DNA of 64,000 nt from Agarophyton chilense (Eukaryota > Rhodophyta > Florideophyceae > Gracilariales > Gracilariaceae), in the NCBI GenBank assembly GCA_030374765.1, contig JARGXX010000068.1, forward strand, positions 2,728,001-2,792,000, in the 5' to 3' direction. This document shows positions 8,401-19,558 of the stretch, piece after piece (within the stretch, counting starts at the first letter, position 1; the number at the start of each line of letters is the position of its first letter). The notes beneath the pieces are model-generated. The model did no database searches and was not told the origin of the DNA. It worked only from the letters and a program-made list of their open reading frames with translations. The translations under genes were made by a program, and so were the position numbers.

Positions 8401-11400
8401 GATGTGGAAACTGAGGATGGGGAAAGGGGGTCCAACTTCATTGCGGTAGAATGGTTCGCAATGACGAAATTCTGCAACGAACCACAGCGTTGCATATGTG
8501 GTTTCGGAAGTGGGCATAAATCGCAGGAACGACGGGCAATTGTTCGGCCGTATTCGGTGCAACAGAATCTGGTGCAGAGGGGGTCGTCTACTGCCCATTA
8601 GGGTGGCTATCGAGCACTTCTGTACATACTGTACTGGGCTTGAGAGCTCATTTTTGAGCAAAATCAAAATTATCATCATTCAAACCAGGTCCCGTTGTAT
8701 TTTCTGAACTGGGTCTCCGCCCCGAACAATGTTCAACTTTTTGTCGCTTTTCTCTTGTGACTTCGTCTTCTAAAAGACTTCCACCTTGGTCCTTGCTTTT
8801 CAGTTTCAATTTTACTGAGCCAAAAAAATCTAGCCGTCTCAAAGGGGGTTTCCAACCATGTGTCCATCATTTGGACTTATAGGTCTTAGTCTTTCAGGAG
8901 ACATTCGCATCTTCAGTCAAATCATTTGGCATCCAAGCATTATAACAAAGTCAAGAACTACAAAAGCAGTTGACCACTGGTGAGTTGACCACTAGTCAGT
9001 GTGAAATATTACCTCAGATAGATCCCAAGACGACTTTGCGAGAAAGTTTTTTTTTTAAGTTGTCGATGGGTTTTTGTTGATCTTGGTCTCCCGGTACATT
9101 GGAAACCATTTTCAAGAAAAGTCTCCTTTTCTGGAAGCTCTGGTCGTCATAAATTTCTAAAGTTTCTCTAGTCTGTTTCGAAGTATCAGAAAACTTACAA
9201 GAGAAATGAAATATTATGTACACAGAAAACAATTCAAATGAAGGAAAGTTTTGAAGTTGTAGACAACAGAAATATCGCTGTCAAGAAGACCATCAGTAAA
9301 CTGCCATTAACAGAACAAAATGAGCCTTGTATTATTTGGTGTTGGCTACTTGCATCCTCAATGAGGTTGTTGTGGGGTACAATTGTTGATTTCTTCCCAT
9401 AAACATAGAATACCGTTAGACACAGCCATCTGCACGAGCAACTCACCCTTTTAAACTGCGTTTATCTTCAGTTTAACATATAGAAGAGAAATAAGTAAGT
9501 GCTTGAATCTCAGACACGGACCAAGATTCTTAGACTTCTTGAAGAGAGAAATATATCTTTAGTGTTGTCTTCTTTTGGTTTATCAAATAGAAAGATGACG
9601 TCCATACAAAACAAGAGACAGGAGAAGAATGAGAAGAAGAAGTAAAAACAGAAGAAGTAAGAAGCCATTGGGAATATAGAGGTGTTGGGTTGGAGATCCT
9701 CTAAGAGTATATTAATTATGGCATCCTGGACCCAAGTAGTCCTCAGCATGATCAAAAAATATGGAAGCGTTAAATCTTCTATTTCTAATGGGTTTCAATA
9801 CATATTCTCTTCCCACGTTCTGAAAGTATCGTTTCTCCTGAACGCAATTCATCCACTCTACACACTATGGTGGAGTGCAATCCGTTGTATTGGGCAAATT
9901 GATTGACTACTACATTCTGGGATAAGAGGATGAGAAAGGCAGCAATCACGGGTAAGATGAACTTATGAAACGTCAATTTTCTGTAGCAATGGTATTGTGC
10001 TCGCTCCTACCACATCCCCCGCCACGCAGATTCGCGGATAAAGGGATCAAGTGGCAATTGCTAACTCCGATCTCCATCTTTTCTGAGCTTTGTTTTGATT
10101 TGGCACAGAGGACATATTTTCCGACAAGGAAAAGCAGCAAATTGATTCCTTTTAGCATGTATTGCTGTTCTACTGGAATACAGTAAATCTACGAAGGTAG
10201 ATGAAGGTGCTGAATGCAAATCGTCTTTTTACATATGCCTCCGTTACCGGTCGTAACTCCGCGATTCAAGTTTCGCCAAAGTCACTTGTGCACGTCATGG
10301 GCTTTATAAGTTCCCTCACAACCAATAAAAAAAGAAGGTAAGTAGTCGGATGCGAGGCTTTGGGGCACACTAGCTCTTGTTGTCGCGAATGCGAATTTAC
10401 AGTGTGCTATGTTTCCCAGAGGTTTTGCTTCTTTATTCTTGATTGGAAAGCATCGCACAGCTGCTCAAGCGATTTGTATGCTTTACTTTTTTGTAGAACA
10501 ATTCTACAATACCGAAATAAGCAAAGAGTTTAAGAGATGGCCGCATGGGCACGATTCCCCAGGTGACATGAAACCCCTCGCCAATTAGTGTAGTTACTCT
10601 AGCTGGCTAGTTCGACAGTCAGGGCTGTTCTCTCGAGAATGCGTGTCAACCATTACACTATCAAGCACTTCAACAAAACGATAATTAGATCCAAGTCTAA
10701 CCTTAGTCCTTGAGAGCAATGCTGGCGCTTTTTTTGCGCTCCGACGGTGACGATCAACGTTGATGGTGGCAATCGGAGGCAGCAACGGCGATACCGATGG
10801 TGATGTAGGCAGCGCTTGACATATTTTTGACCGACCACTATGAAATAAATTCGTTTGTTGTGGAAATCATAGTGACTTCCTCTCACAATGCGCTATTGTG
10901 TTTCGAAGGGTAAAGGTCTCTTTTCTCGGCACTGTTCGAACGCATAGGTGAACCAGACGACCACTTGTCCATTTCAGGGAGCTCGGACGCAGGACATTGC
11001 TAGATCAAAGTAGACGACAATCTTTTTATACTTTTGGTATTCCGCTACTAAGGATCAATCCCCATCGTCTGTGTTGTTCGAAAGCCACAATGCTGTCAGT
11101 AACATTGCACTAAGAATGAAAGATCTTGGCTCTGTTCACTACTTGAGCGGAGGCTCAATTTGAGTAGAAGATCTCCTTTTCACACGAGCGGTGTCAAAGC
11201 AGAAGAAGCAGGCACCGCTGGTTTTCGCGCACAATTTTGCGCTTCAGACAATCTGAAGCTCCTTTCTCAACCGTGGACATGAGCGGAAAAAGAACTATCC
11301 CCAAAATCAATGTGAATTCAAGTAGAAGTACGGTTATGCATTTGATACCATGGTGTTGACAGACGTGCTTGGGAATATCCTTGATTCCTTCGTTGACCTT

Positions 11401-13900
11401 GCTTCAAGCCGAAGAAACGAAGCCAAGGTTTTTGTCCTGTCCGTAAAAGTGCTCAAAGGAGAGAATTTATGAGCATTGAGCGTATGTGTAAATCGGATAT
11501 CAAGTACACGGTGGCTGGGTATTGCTTTTTGCGATGGCGTTATCCTACGAAGGTAGTTCGAATACACTTCATCTATTTCACGTCGAAATTTCTATTAGCT
11601 GACCAAGCACGGCCAGTTGTTCCTACAGAGGAACTGACTATTTCCACAGCAAAGAATAAGACATGTTCACAACTTTCGAAGCACCCTCTCAAGTTTCAAG
11701 CCGCCAATGACAAGGAATGACGATATCTGAATTTGGAACTCTGCAACGAGACAACTGTACAGAGCAAAAGTTTTCCTCTAGTATCCTCTTTTCGAGGTGG
11801 CAAACACACACATTTGGTGTTGTTTCCCAACGGTCAAGGACTGTGTAATGAAAGTGAACACTACTTTAAGCCCATCAAAGAGAGGAAAATGAATAAGCAG
11901 TAGTGTTTGAAAACGTCCACGAGCAATTTCCGGTGTTTCCAGATACAAACCGAAACAAAATTTATGCCCGGCCACGGGCTGCGCGGATTATTCGGTGGAG
12001 AAAGCTTGAGCTCATTCGCTCATTTGGGCAGATCATTTTAGGCGATGATATCGAATGATATACAGTACGGTTGGTAACTACAGTATCCAGTATCGCTAAG
12101 TTATCATTACCTGACGTTAACCATACCCTGACACATTAAGGCATTCCCAAGTCTCGGCACAGCACAGTTGGGACCTGGTGCATACCCTTGTCACTTCAAA
12201 GGCTCATCAAGGAGTGGAGCATACGCAAATCGATTTTCTGTGATATTCGCACAGGACGAGAAAGCAAAGGGGAACATAAGCTTGCGGCGAGCCGTTGATG
12301 CCAATGGACGGGGTGATTAAGAGCGCACAGCCGTCATACTTTCTGCCAGGCCATGCGGCAGTCACGCTGAGATGAAGCTGTGCTACAACACGGAAGCAGG
12401 GGTCGAAACAGCTGCGCAATGATGGAATTGACGAAATGTAGCGAATCCCAGGCGGAGTAAATGCTCATATACAATGATGTGGACACCAACACTGTCGAAG
12501 GGCATCGTATGTCGAGAGTGCTCTCCGTCCTTTTCAGCAAATGTTTTCTGAATTGGTCGCCATTTCAACGCTTGGCACAACATTTTGTTACATAACCTGG
12601 TGGATAAAGCAGAGGACATGTTCATACGAAGTAGAGCATCGCTACTTGGAATTCGAGACGGATGCACCTTCACATCAGCGTTCTGTATGATGACAACGCA
12701 GTCGGAAGAGCTGGTGTAATCATAAACTTTCTTTTTTGTTTTTCTCTTTAATAGTCCTGTCCCAAGAGTGATTATAGATATGAAAGGGGAAAACCCTGCG
12801 CAGCGGAGTCCCAATCGATGGTCATATAGGGCGCAATTCAGAGCTGAAAAAGATGGTGTAAGCCACTCCACACACGCTGACACCCTTACAGCAAGTGTTA
12901 TTGAGCACCAGAGAGTATCATGTCCACATTGCTCCCTGCACTTACGGCTGAGTCGGGCAGGAATGCACGGTACCCGTGTCTTTCCGCGCGGCTTTCATTG
13001 CGATCGTCCTGTTGTCGCATGAGCGGCGTCAGGGGTCATCCACGCGGCATGGCGCGTGGCGCGTAGAGCGAAGGACACGGTAGCGTGGTGCGCTGGCGCA
13101 CTCCTCGTCGAGGACATCCTCGACGGAGACGCCATTCGTTTTCAGTAGTGCACCCGGCCATATTCAACAAACGTTGTTGTGGCACGCGTTTCTACTTGAG
13201 TGTGGGCGCACACGGAATTGAACGTGGATGGCGCACCTTGAGGTGGCAGGCATGCTGGGCGTAGTAGATCAAGTTCCGGGGGTGAAAAGGCGCGCATGGG
13301 TGCGCAATCACGTCATACGCCACACGAATTCGTCGCTGAGGCTTTACAGCTGTGGTGTGCATCACCGGCTGGACAGGATGATATTGTCCTTGCTGTATCT
13401 GCGCATGTTTCAAATCAAGGTACCTACAACGTACGGTGGTGATACGTGAGGGCCATCCGCGGGCGTGCTCTACTCGGGGGAAAGTGGGTGGACACCTCAT
13501 TCGGCTTTCGCAAGCCAAGCGAGGCGTGAAAGCTGCTGATTCGTGGACAAATGTGCGCAACAGATGGATATCAGTTTTGGAAGCCTCCTTACTCACGTGA
13601 AGGCTGATGACAAAAGTGTGCAGCTGATGTGAATCGGCACAGACGAGAGGACATGGGTTCGTGGACTGCTCTGCAGGAGTTTTTGGTGCGTTGGCGCTTT
13701 GGAGTGTGCCGGTAGGTAACAAGCTGTCTGAATTTGGCAACGTTAGATAATGTGTCTTTCTGTCATCCGCGATGAGCAGTACAAAAGGTTGGCGTCGCAT
13801 GCCTTGGGCTTTCAGCGATGTGAGGTCAAAGCGCCATCTTCAGCTGTTGATTCCCAGACCCGCTCGAGCTCGTGAGCGCGTGAAACTCTAAAGCGGTGAA
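8401..13900. other. Gene-poor 5.5 kb region
   Basis: I recognise no gene, transposase or RNA here. The region is AT-richer than the flanking genes up to about 12.9 kb. The longest frames (166 codons at 12383-12883 and 202 codons at 13192-13800, both on the - strand) show no motif, membrane segment or repeat, so I leave them out. It may be degraded mobile-element sequence or host intergenic DNA. Confidence 0.5.
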
Positions 13901-14476
13901 ATGATGAAGCGATGCTGTACGTTTGTGGTTGTGCTACTCGGGACATGGGCCACGGTGGGTTGCGCGCTCGCTCCGCTCGACGTGCAGGCGGTGCCGCCAG
14001 TTTCGAAGGGCGGGGATGTGGGGCCAGCGACGGGCCCCGTGGTACGACAAATGGAGGTGATGGGTGAGATGGGAGAGGGCATGTTCACCGAAGTGATCGA
14101 TGAGGTTGATGGATTAATGGCGAGTGCCACGCCCGAAATGATGATGACGGCCTCGCCGGAAGTGGACTACATGGAAAAGGCTGGCGAAATTATGTACAAG
14201 TTGATGGGGACGCCTTCGGTTACGGACGAGTGGACGCCGCAGCCGACCGCAAGCGACATGTACATGATGTACACGGCTGGCGCAATGACGCCAGCGCCAA
14301 CTTACGAAGACGTGCTATATATGACTCCCTCAGCGTCGCCGGACGCGTGGACAGCGCAGCCGACCACAAGCGACATGTACATGATGTACACGGCTGGCGC
14401 AATGACGCCAGGACCAACTTACGAAGACGAGCTATACATGACTCCCTCCGCGTCGCCGGACATGGTTATGCAATGA
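13901..14476 (+). CDS. Small secreted Met/Tyr-rich tandem-repeat protein
   Basis: The 191-residue product starts with a clear signal peptide: MMKRCC, a hydrophobic core, then cleavage probably near the Ala at 23. The C-terminal half contains two direct copies of a 39-residue unit (DNA period 117 bases, at 14225 and 14342) and the first residue of a third. Each unit contains SDMYMMYTAGAMTP, then PTYED and YMTPSASPD. The Met, Tyr, Thr, Pro and acidic content and lack of cysteine after the signal suggest an extended extracellular or cell-wall protein. The two copies differ at only a few residues, so the duplication is recent. No homologous family is recognised. ATG at 13904 is an equal alternative start. 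Confidence 0.75.
   Translation: MMKRCCTFVVVLLGTWATVGCALAPLDVQAVPPVSKGGDVGPATGPVVRQMEVMGEMGEGMFTEVIDEVDGLMASATPEMMMTASPEVDYMEKAGEIMYKLMGTPSVTDEWTPQPTASDMYMMYTAGAMTPAPTYEDVLYMTPSASPDAWTAQPTTSDMYMMYTAGAMTPGPTYEDELYMTPSASPDMVMQ
14225..14458 (+). repeat. 117-base coding tandem repeat (two copies)
   Basis: Copies at 14225-14341 and 14342-14458 encode the 39-residue repeats of the secreted protein. They are in frame and nearly identical at the DNA level. Confidence 0.9.
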
Positions 14477-15925
14477 GCTTAGACAGCGGCTTCGGCTTTG
14501 GCGAGACTTTTGGAAAACCTGTCACTTTTGTTTTCGCGGCATTTCCAGTAGTTACAATGCCAGTAGATAAGCGAAAGGCGTGTAAAAGTAGACGTACGTA
14601 GTTGAGACAACGTGTGTGTGGGTGTGTGTGTGTGTGCTCGCGACCGACGGGTATGCGCAAACGGTAAGCTGGTGCGTACACAAATAGCGAACGGTTGCGG
14701 GGTCGGTTGCGACCGACAGTAGTGTTGACGGCGGCCAACGTCTCGAAGCAGTCTCGACGCAGTCTCGACGCGGCAGCTGCGAGTCGCGCGAGCGCACGCT
14801 AGCCAGCGCGCAAGCATACAGCGAGAACACCGCACCACGCGTACACGCGCCCACGTGAACACATGTACAAAAATCACATCCACTCGACAGCGGCGTGACG
14901 CACGCGTGTAACGGCTATCTTCGTGACGCGGCGCAGCGAGCGCAACGGGAGTGCGCGACGAAGTGATGCGCGTTTTGTAGGTGGTGGTGGTGGTGGTGGA
15001 GTGTATCTGTAGCTGGCGCGTGTGCGTTTGCGAGCGCGTGTGCGCTCGAAACGGCTGAAATGAGTGAATTGTGTGTGTGTGTGTGTGTGTGCACTCGCGC
15101 AGAACGACTTGCCGGACGGCCGCTGAGCGCCGTTTGCGTGCGCGCTGCCGAGCGCGAGCGCGAGCGCGATGCTACCCGAACGGACGCGACGCCGTAGCAA
15201 CGTCCGCGCGCTCGGTCCTACATGGTCCGTCGTCGATGCCCCCCCACCGTCACCCCCACTACCACCACCTCCACCTCCACCTCCACCTCCACCTCCACTT
15301 GTCCTGCGGTGAGCCAGCCCGCGTCGCCGCACTCGCATCCGACCATCGTCACCACCCCCACCACCCCCACCACCACCACCACCACCACCACCACCACCAC
15401 CAACCACCAACCACCAACCACCTGGCAGCCGCGCCCATCGTGGCCGCCAGTGACAGCCCGAGGCACGTGTTCGGCGTGCGTCGTGTCGACCGTAACCGTC
15501 CAACTCGTGTGGCGCGTCACGCGCGAGCGTGTCACAACACGCGCACACGCCGCACACGTCCGTTTCACGCGCCGTCCGTTTCACCGCGCGCTCCGCCACT
15601 GCCCCGCCCCCTGTGTGCGCCCCGCCCGCCACACCCGCAGCGCACCGCACCGTACCCCCCGCCGTTGCTCGCCGCTCGCCCGCCTCAACAACCACCACCG
15701 CCGCCACCACCGCCACCAACAGCCCCCACCGCGCTTCCCACGCTCCAGTCGCCCTCCCATCCCACCCCCTCTTAAACGCTCCCTTCCCTCTCCCCTCCCA
15801 CCCACCCACTCCCTCTCTCCCACTCCGCTCTCCCATTCTTCTACCTTCCCCCCTCCCCCCCCCACACCCATTCACCGTTCCCACCACCCCATCTCCACCT
15901 CCCCCTCTATTTACACCCCTCCCCC
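14477..15925. other. Low-complexity, microsatellite-rich leader of the CCCH gene
   Basis: The stretch contains (GT)n at about 14611-14637 and 15071-15091, (CCACCT)n at about 15262-15298, (CAC)n at about 15343-15420, and a nearly pure pyrimidine tract from about 15770 to the ATG at 15926. Long frames are open on both strands (for example 14874-15935 on - and 15071-15775 or 15529-16533 on +). Their products are Gly-, His-, Pro-, Arg- or Thr-only low complexity, so I treat them as artefacts. It probably includes the promoter and leader of the gene at 15926. Confidence 0.6.
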
Positions 15926-17452
15926 ATGACCACAACCCAGTCCAACCCCCGCACGATCGATCTCAAACAAGCGTCCGCCCCCCCATCCGTCATGCCGCCC
16001 TCCCGCCACCCATCCGCATGGCCCGCCTCCCCCCCCATCCCCCGTCGCGTCCCGCCTCCCATCACCGTCCCCACTCTCGACGCACCCCCCGCAATCACCT
16101 CCTCCTCCGTGTCAAGCCCGTCTGCCCCCCACTCCGACGGCCCCGACGAAGTGGACGAGCTCCTCGATGGCATCGATCGCGTCCGCATCGACGACCTCTG
16201 GCAGACTCCCCGTCACCTCGACTTCACCCCCGCTCCCGCCCCCTTCCGCGCCGGCCTCTTCGCTCCGCCCCGCAAGGACGGCATCGCTGCCATCGCTGCT
16301 CCGCACCACAACCATGTCAACCATGCGCACCACCATTCGCACCACCCTTCCCACACGTCTCAGCCTGCTTGTCAGTCCCACTCTCAACCGCCGCCGCACC
16401 TATCCGCCGCCCACGACTTTCCTCGCATGTTCAAGGTGTATCCCTGCCGCACAAGCGACCACTGTCTTGCTGCAGGCACGGCTCCGGACTGTTTTTACTA
16501 CCATTCGCCCAACACCGACCGTCGTCGTCCTAACGTGTCCATGTACAAGCCGCACATGTGCCGCTTCATCGATGACATTGCCGGTTGTCGCAAGGCTGAC
16601 CGCTGCCCCTTCTCACACAACGACTTTGAGCGTCGCTACCACCCCGACCGCTTTGGAAAGGAGACTTGTCGTGACTATCTTCGCGGCGACTGCCCGCGTC
16701 GCTACTGCACTTTCCGCCACGAGGTGTCGTCCAACGTGCAGGTGTCACTGCTGCACATGCAACAAATGAGCGACAAGGAGCTATTGCAACTCGTGCTCAA
16801 GATACCCGAGCCGCAGGGACGCGCTCTGTGCGAAAAGTTATTACGCCGCTTCGGTCATGCCAAGAAACATTCCGGCTGGCGCCTACAGGGCTTCGACCCT
16901 CGTGGCCGCGACGATCAGAAGATCAAGTTTGTCACGACGCGCGTGGAACACGTGAAGCGTGCGCTCAAGGGTGCGGGCGAGAAAAAGTGGGCCTCTACGC
17001 TCAAGACGTCTAGCCTGCGCGACATGATGAGCGGCGTGCGCAAGGTGGCTGAGGAGGTTCGTGAGCGCTCCCGCGCCGATGAGCGTTACGGTGCTTCGGC
17101 TACCGACGGTGGCTCTCAGGAGGTGCACCGACTGATTCGCGCCATTTTCTCCAACACCAATTGGAGCTGTCACTCGCAAGAGGGCGATAATCCGTTTCTG
17201 GTGACACCGGAGAATCAGAATGATGCTATGACAGCGCTGGAGAAACTGGTGCATATCGTTGTGATGTGCAACCAGGACAAGCAAGCTGCATTGAGTAATG
17301 TGGAAAATAATGGCGGAATTAGCAACAAGACTAACAGCAGGGGTGTAGTTGCTGCGGACCGAAAAAAAGAGGGCGCTGTTGACGACCAGCCGCACAACGT
17401 TGTGTCTACATTGTGGGCGTGCCCGTCGTCGCTGGGTCAGCTCACTGCATGA
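15926..17452 (+). CDS. Tandem CCCH zinc-finger protein (plant RR-TZF / Unkempt-like)
   Basis: The 508-residue protein has an N-terminal Pro/Ser-rich region, an acidic patch (72-90) and a His-rich run (127-140). Three CCCH-type fingers follow: C174/C180/C189/H193, C212/C221/C227/H231 (spacing 8-5-3) and C248/C256/C261/H265 (7-4-3). The block FPRMFKVYPC and the later DRRRPN resemble the arrangement in plant arginine-rich tandem zinc-finger proteins and in Unkempt. These bind RNA and control mRNA decay or translation in the cytoplasm. The C-terminal part (270-508) is partly helical and not recognised. The ATG follows a long pyrimidine-rich leader. Confidence in RNA binding is good; the target RNAs are unknown. 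Confidence 0.88.
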   Translation: MTTTQSNPRTIDLKQASAPPSVMPPSRHPSAWPASPPIPRRVPPPITVPTLDAPPAITSSSVSSPSAPHSDGPDEVDELLDGIDRVRIDDLWQTPRHLDFTPAPAPFRAGLFAPPRKDGIAAIAAPHHNHVNHAHHHSHHPSHTSQPACQSHSQPPPHLSAAHDFPRMFKVYPCRTSDHCLAAGTAPDCFYYHSPNTDRRRPNVSMYKPHMCRFIDDIAGCRKADRCPFSHNDFERRYHPDRFGKETCRDYLRGDCPRRYCTFRHEVSSNVQVSLLHMQQMSDKELLQLVLKIPEPQGRALCEKLLRRFGHAKKHSGWRLQGFDPRGRDDQKIKFVTTRVEHVKRALKGAGEKKWASTLKTSSLRDMMSGVRKVAEEVRERSRADERYGASATDGGSQEVHRLIRAIFSNTNWSCHSQEGDNPFLVTPENQNDAMTALEKLVHIVVMCNQDKQAALSNVENNGGISNKTNSRGVVAADRKKEGAVDDQPHNVVSTLWACPSSLGQLTA

Positions 17453-19558
17453 ATGCTTTTTGGAGAGATGCAAGTAATAACGCAAGCCAGAAAAATACAA
17501 GTATGAGAACCGCCATGCGCCTATCTTTTGATGAACTTTTTTTTTTGTATCTACCTACGTATACTTTTACCAATGGCATTCAGCTTTTTCCTCTTTTTTT
17601 TTTTTTCTTTCTTTCTTTCTTTCTTCCCCTTCTTCTTCCCCTTCTTCTTCCTCTTCTGTGAGCAACGGGGGTGTCTAGACACTAGGAAGCCGATGGCTAG
17701 GAAGGAAGGCGTCGCCGAGAGTTTGTAACAAGTATTATTGAGCTGCAGTAAACTGGACCGCTTTTATGACAGCAAACAGCAGGTGGGCCTCGCTGATTGC
17801 GCGCAATGCTTGCTAAGAATAGCGTTTGTGGGACACGTGCCACATGCTGCGCTCGCGTTGCTGGCGCGTTTGTTGTTGCTGTGCTGCCGGAGACCACTTG
17901 TTTCTGGTTTCCACGGCCCGCACATGCCATGGGCGTCCGTTCTCTGTGGCTTTACTCTACGGTGGAAGCTCTATTCCGACTATGCTGTCGACAGATGGTG
18001 TATAGTTGGCACCCGCCGAGTCTTTCCTCACGCCCCCACCTCATTCGTACATCTCTTCAACCTCAACCGTACACTACAATGCATAAGTTACAAAAGTGAA
18101 CCATCCACGCTGCCCTCTGCCAAACTCCCAACTGCCAGCAATGATATGTACAAATGTATCGACCCCACCACCCAACAATCCCTGTTTCTCAGCATTGTTC
18201 CCCGTATTCTACCTTCGTGCTCTAATCCCAACCATGCAGCCCCCGCCACCAGTATCTATCGTCCACACAGATTCAATTAGATCGATAGCGCAAACGCATG
18301 TCTCACACTCTACCTCACACATCTTAATGGCTGCTCCACGGTTTTCCCAACCTACTAGTGTACAATCGCCATCGGGGAGGAACACACTCGCTCCCCAACT
18401 TTGTTCTCTTTGGGCATCTCAGTATGTGGTACTTACAGCCTTGCAGCATCTTTAAATCTCCCTCTGCCATTACATACGTCTACTACATGCGTTGCGCTCG
18501 CTAACTACGCACAACTCACCACACCCACACAGCAATAATCGTCATTCTTAAACCTATCGGCTACGTGACGCACGCAGTGTCAGGCGCCAATCCTACCAGT
18601 TCGTAACTACTACGCAAGTTTCTTTCACGATTTCAAACACAGACAAGTAGAGCGTAACACCGGCCACAAAGCCATTTCCTCTCTCGAAACCCGCTCCTTT
18701 TAGATTCCTCAATCTTCTAGTGCTGGCATTCATAGGAAACAAGCACATGCTCCTCACTTTCGCCTCCACTTTTCCCAGAGACGCTGTCTGTCCACTCAAC
18801 GCAAAACAATCACCATACGAGGAAAAAAAGCAAACGCCCGAATCTCAAGCAAATTGAAAAACATGCGCACATGCTCACTACATTTGCGTGCTCAGCCCAA
18901 CATCAGCCTTAACAGTCGTGAGACAACATATTGAGTCACGTACAAAACAACCACCCACCCGCCCTACAATCAATTGCTCCAAATCCAATCATTGCAGACG
19001 TCCCACAAATGGCTTGAGCTAAATTATGACAATACAACACCTCATTCGCACAGAATATGTACAGCTCATGTACCGCAACAACACCCTCCCGCGTCAACCC
19101 CACCCATGGCCCCCTCCTTTTACATTCGTTTCGTTCTGGTTCCGCATCCAGTGTCCAAAGTGCAACTCGGCATCCAGGCTTAAAAACTTTTTTTTTTTCT
19201 TTTCCGCCTTCGCCAACCTCAACAAACCCCGCCCCTTGTTCCTACCTACCCTCCGCTATCGCCCCAAGCCGTAGAGAGTTATTAGTTAGTTAGCAGAATT
19301 CAACACCACCAGTGTATCTCTACTCTACGAGACCCAGCTACACAACAGCAATGCCGCAAGCACAACGTCACAAAATCCAACACATAGCATAAGACCATGA
19401 GTCAAATGAGCCATGATCACTGGGTATCCGATCTTATCGCGCTGACACTTTCGATTCCTTTCCAGCCAATCCTATGTGCACACCAGGCGTGCTACTCGAT
19501 AATGCACATATCAGTCGCATTATACCACTACCACATGACTGAATCATCTGTGGTTTTC
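17453..19558. other. Intergenic space between convergent CCCH and LARP genes
   Basis: Both neighbouring genes end here. A T/C tract at about 17580-17657 follows the CCCH stop by 130 bases. A 180-codon frame at 17738-18280 (+) shows no domain and I do not call it. Nothing else is recognised in 2.1 kb. Confidence 0.5.

Noticed and set aside
12383-12883. 166-codon frame on the - strand
   Set aside because: No recognisable feature in a gene-poor region.
13192-13800. 202-codon frame on the - strand
   Set aside because: No motif, signal peptide or repeat; composition does not differ from its surroundings.
14874-15935. 353-codon frame on the - strand and overlapping frames on + (15071-15775, 15222-15929, 15529-16533)
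   Set aside because: Products are simple-sequence Gly, His, Pro, Thr or Arg runs created by microsatellites; no domain and mutually overlapping.
17738-18280. 180-codon frame on the + strand
   Set aside because: No domain, no conserved-looking pattern, and it lies in the 3' space of two convergent genes.
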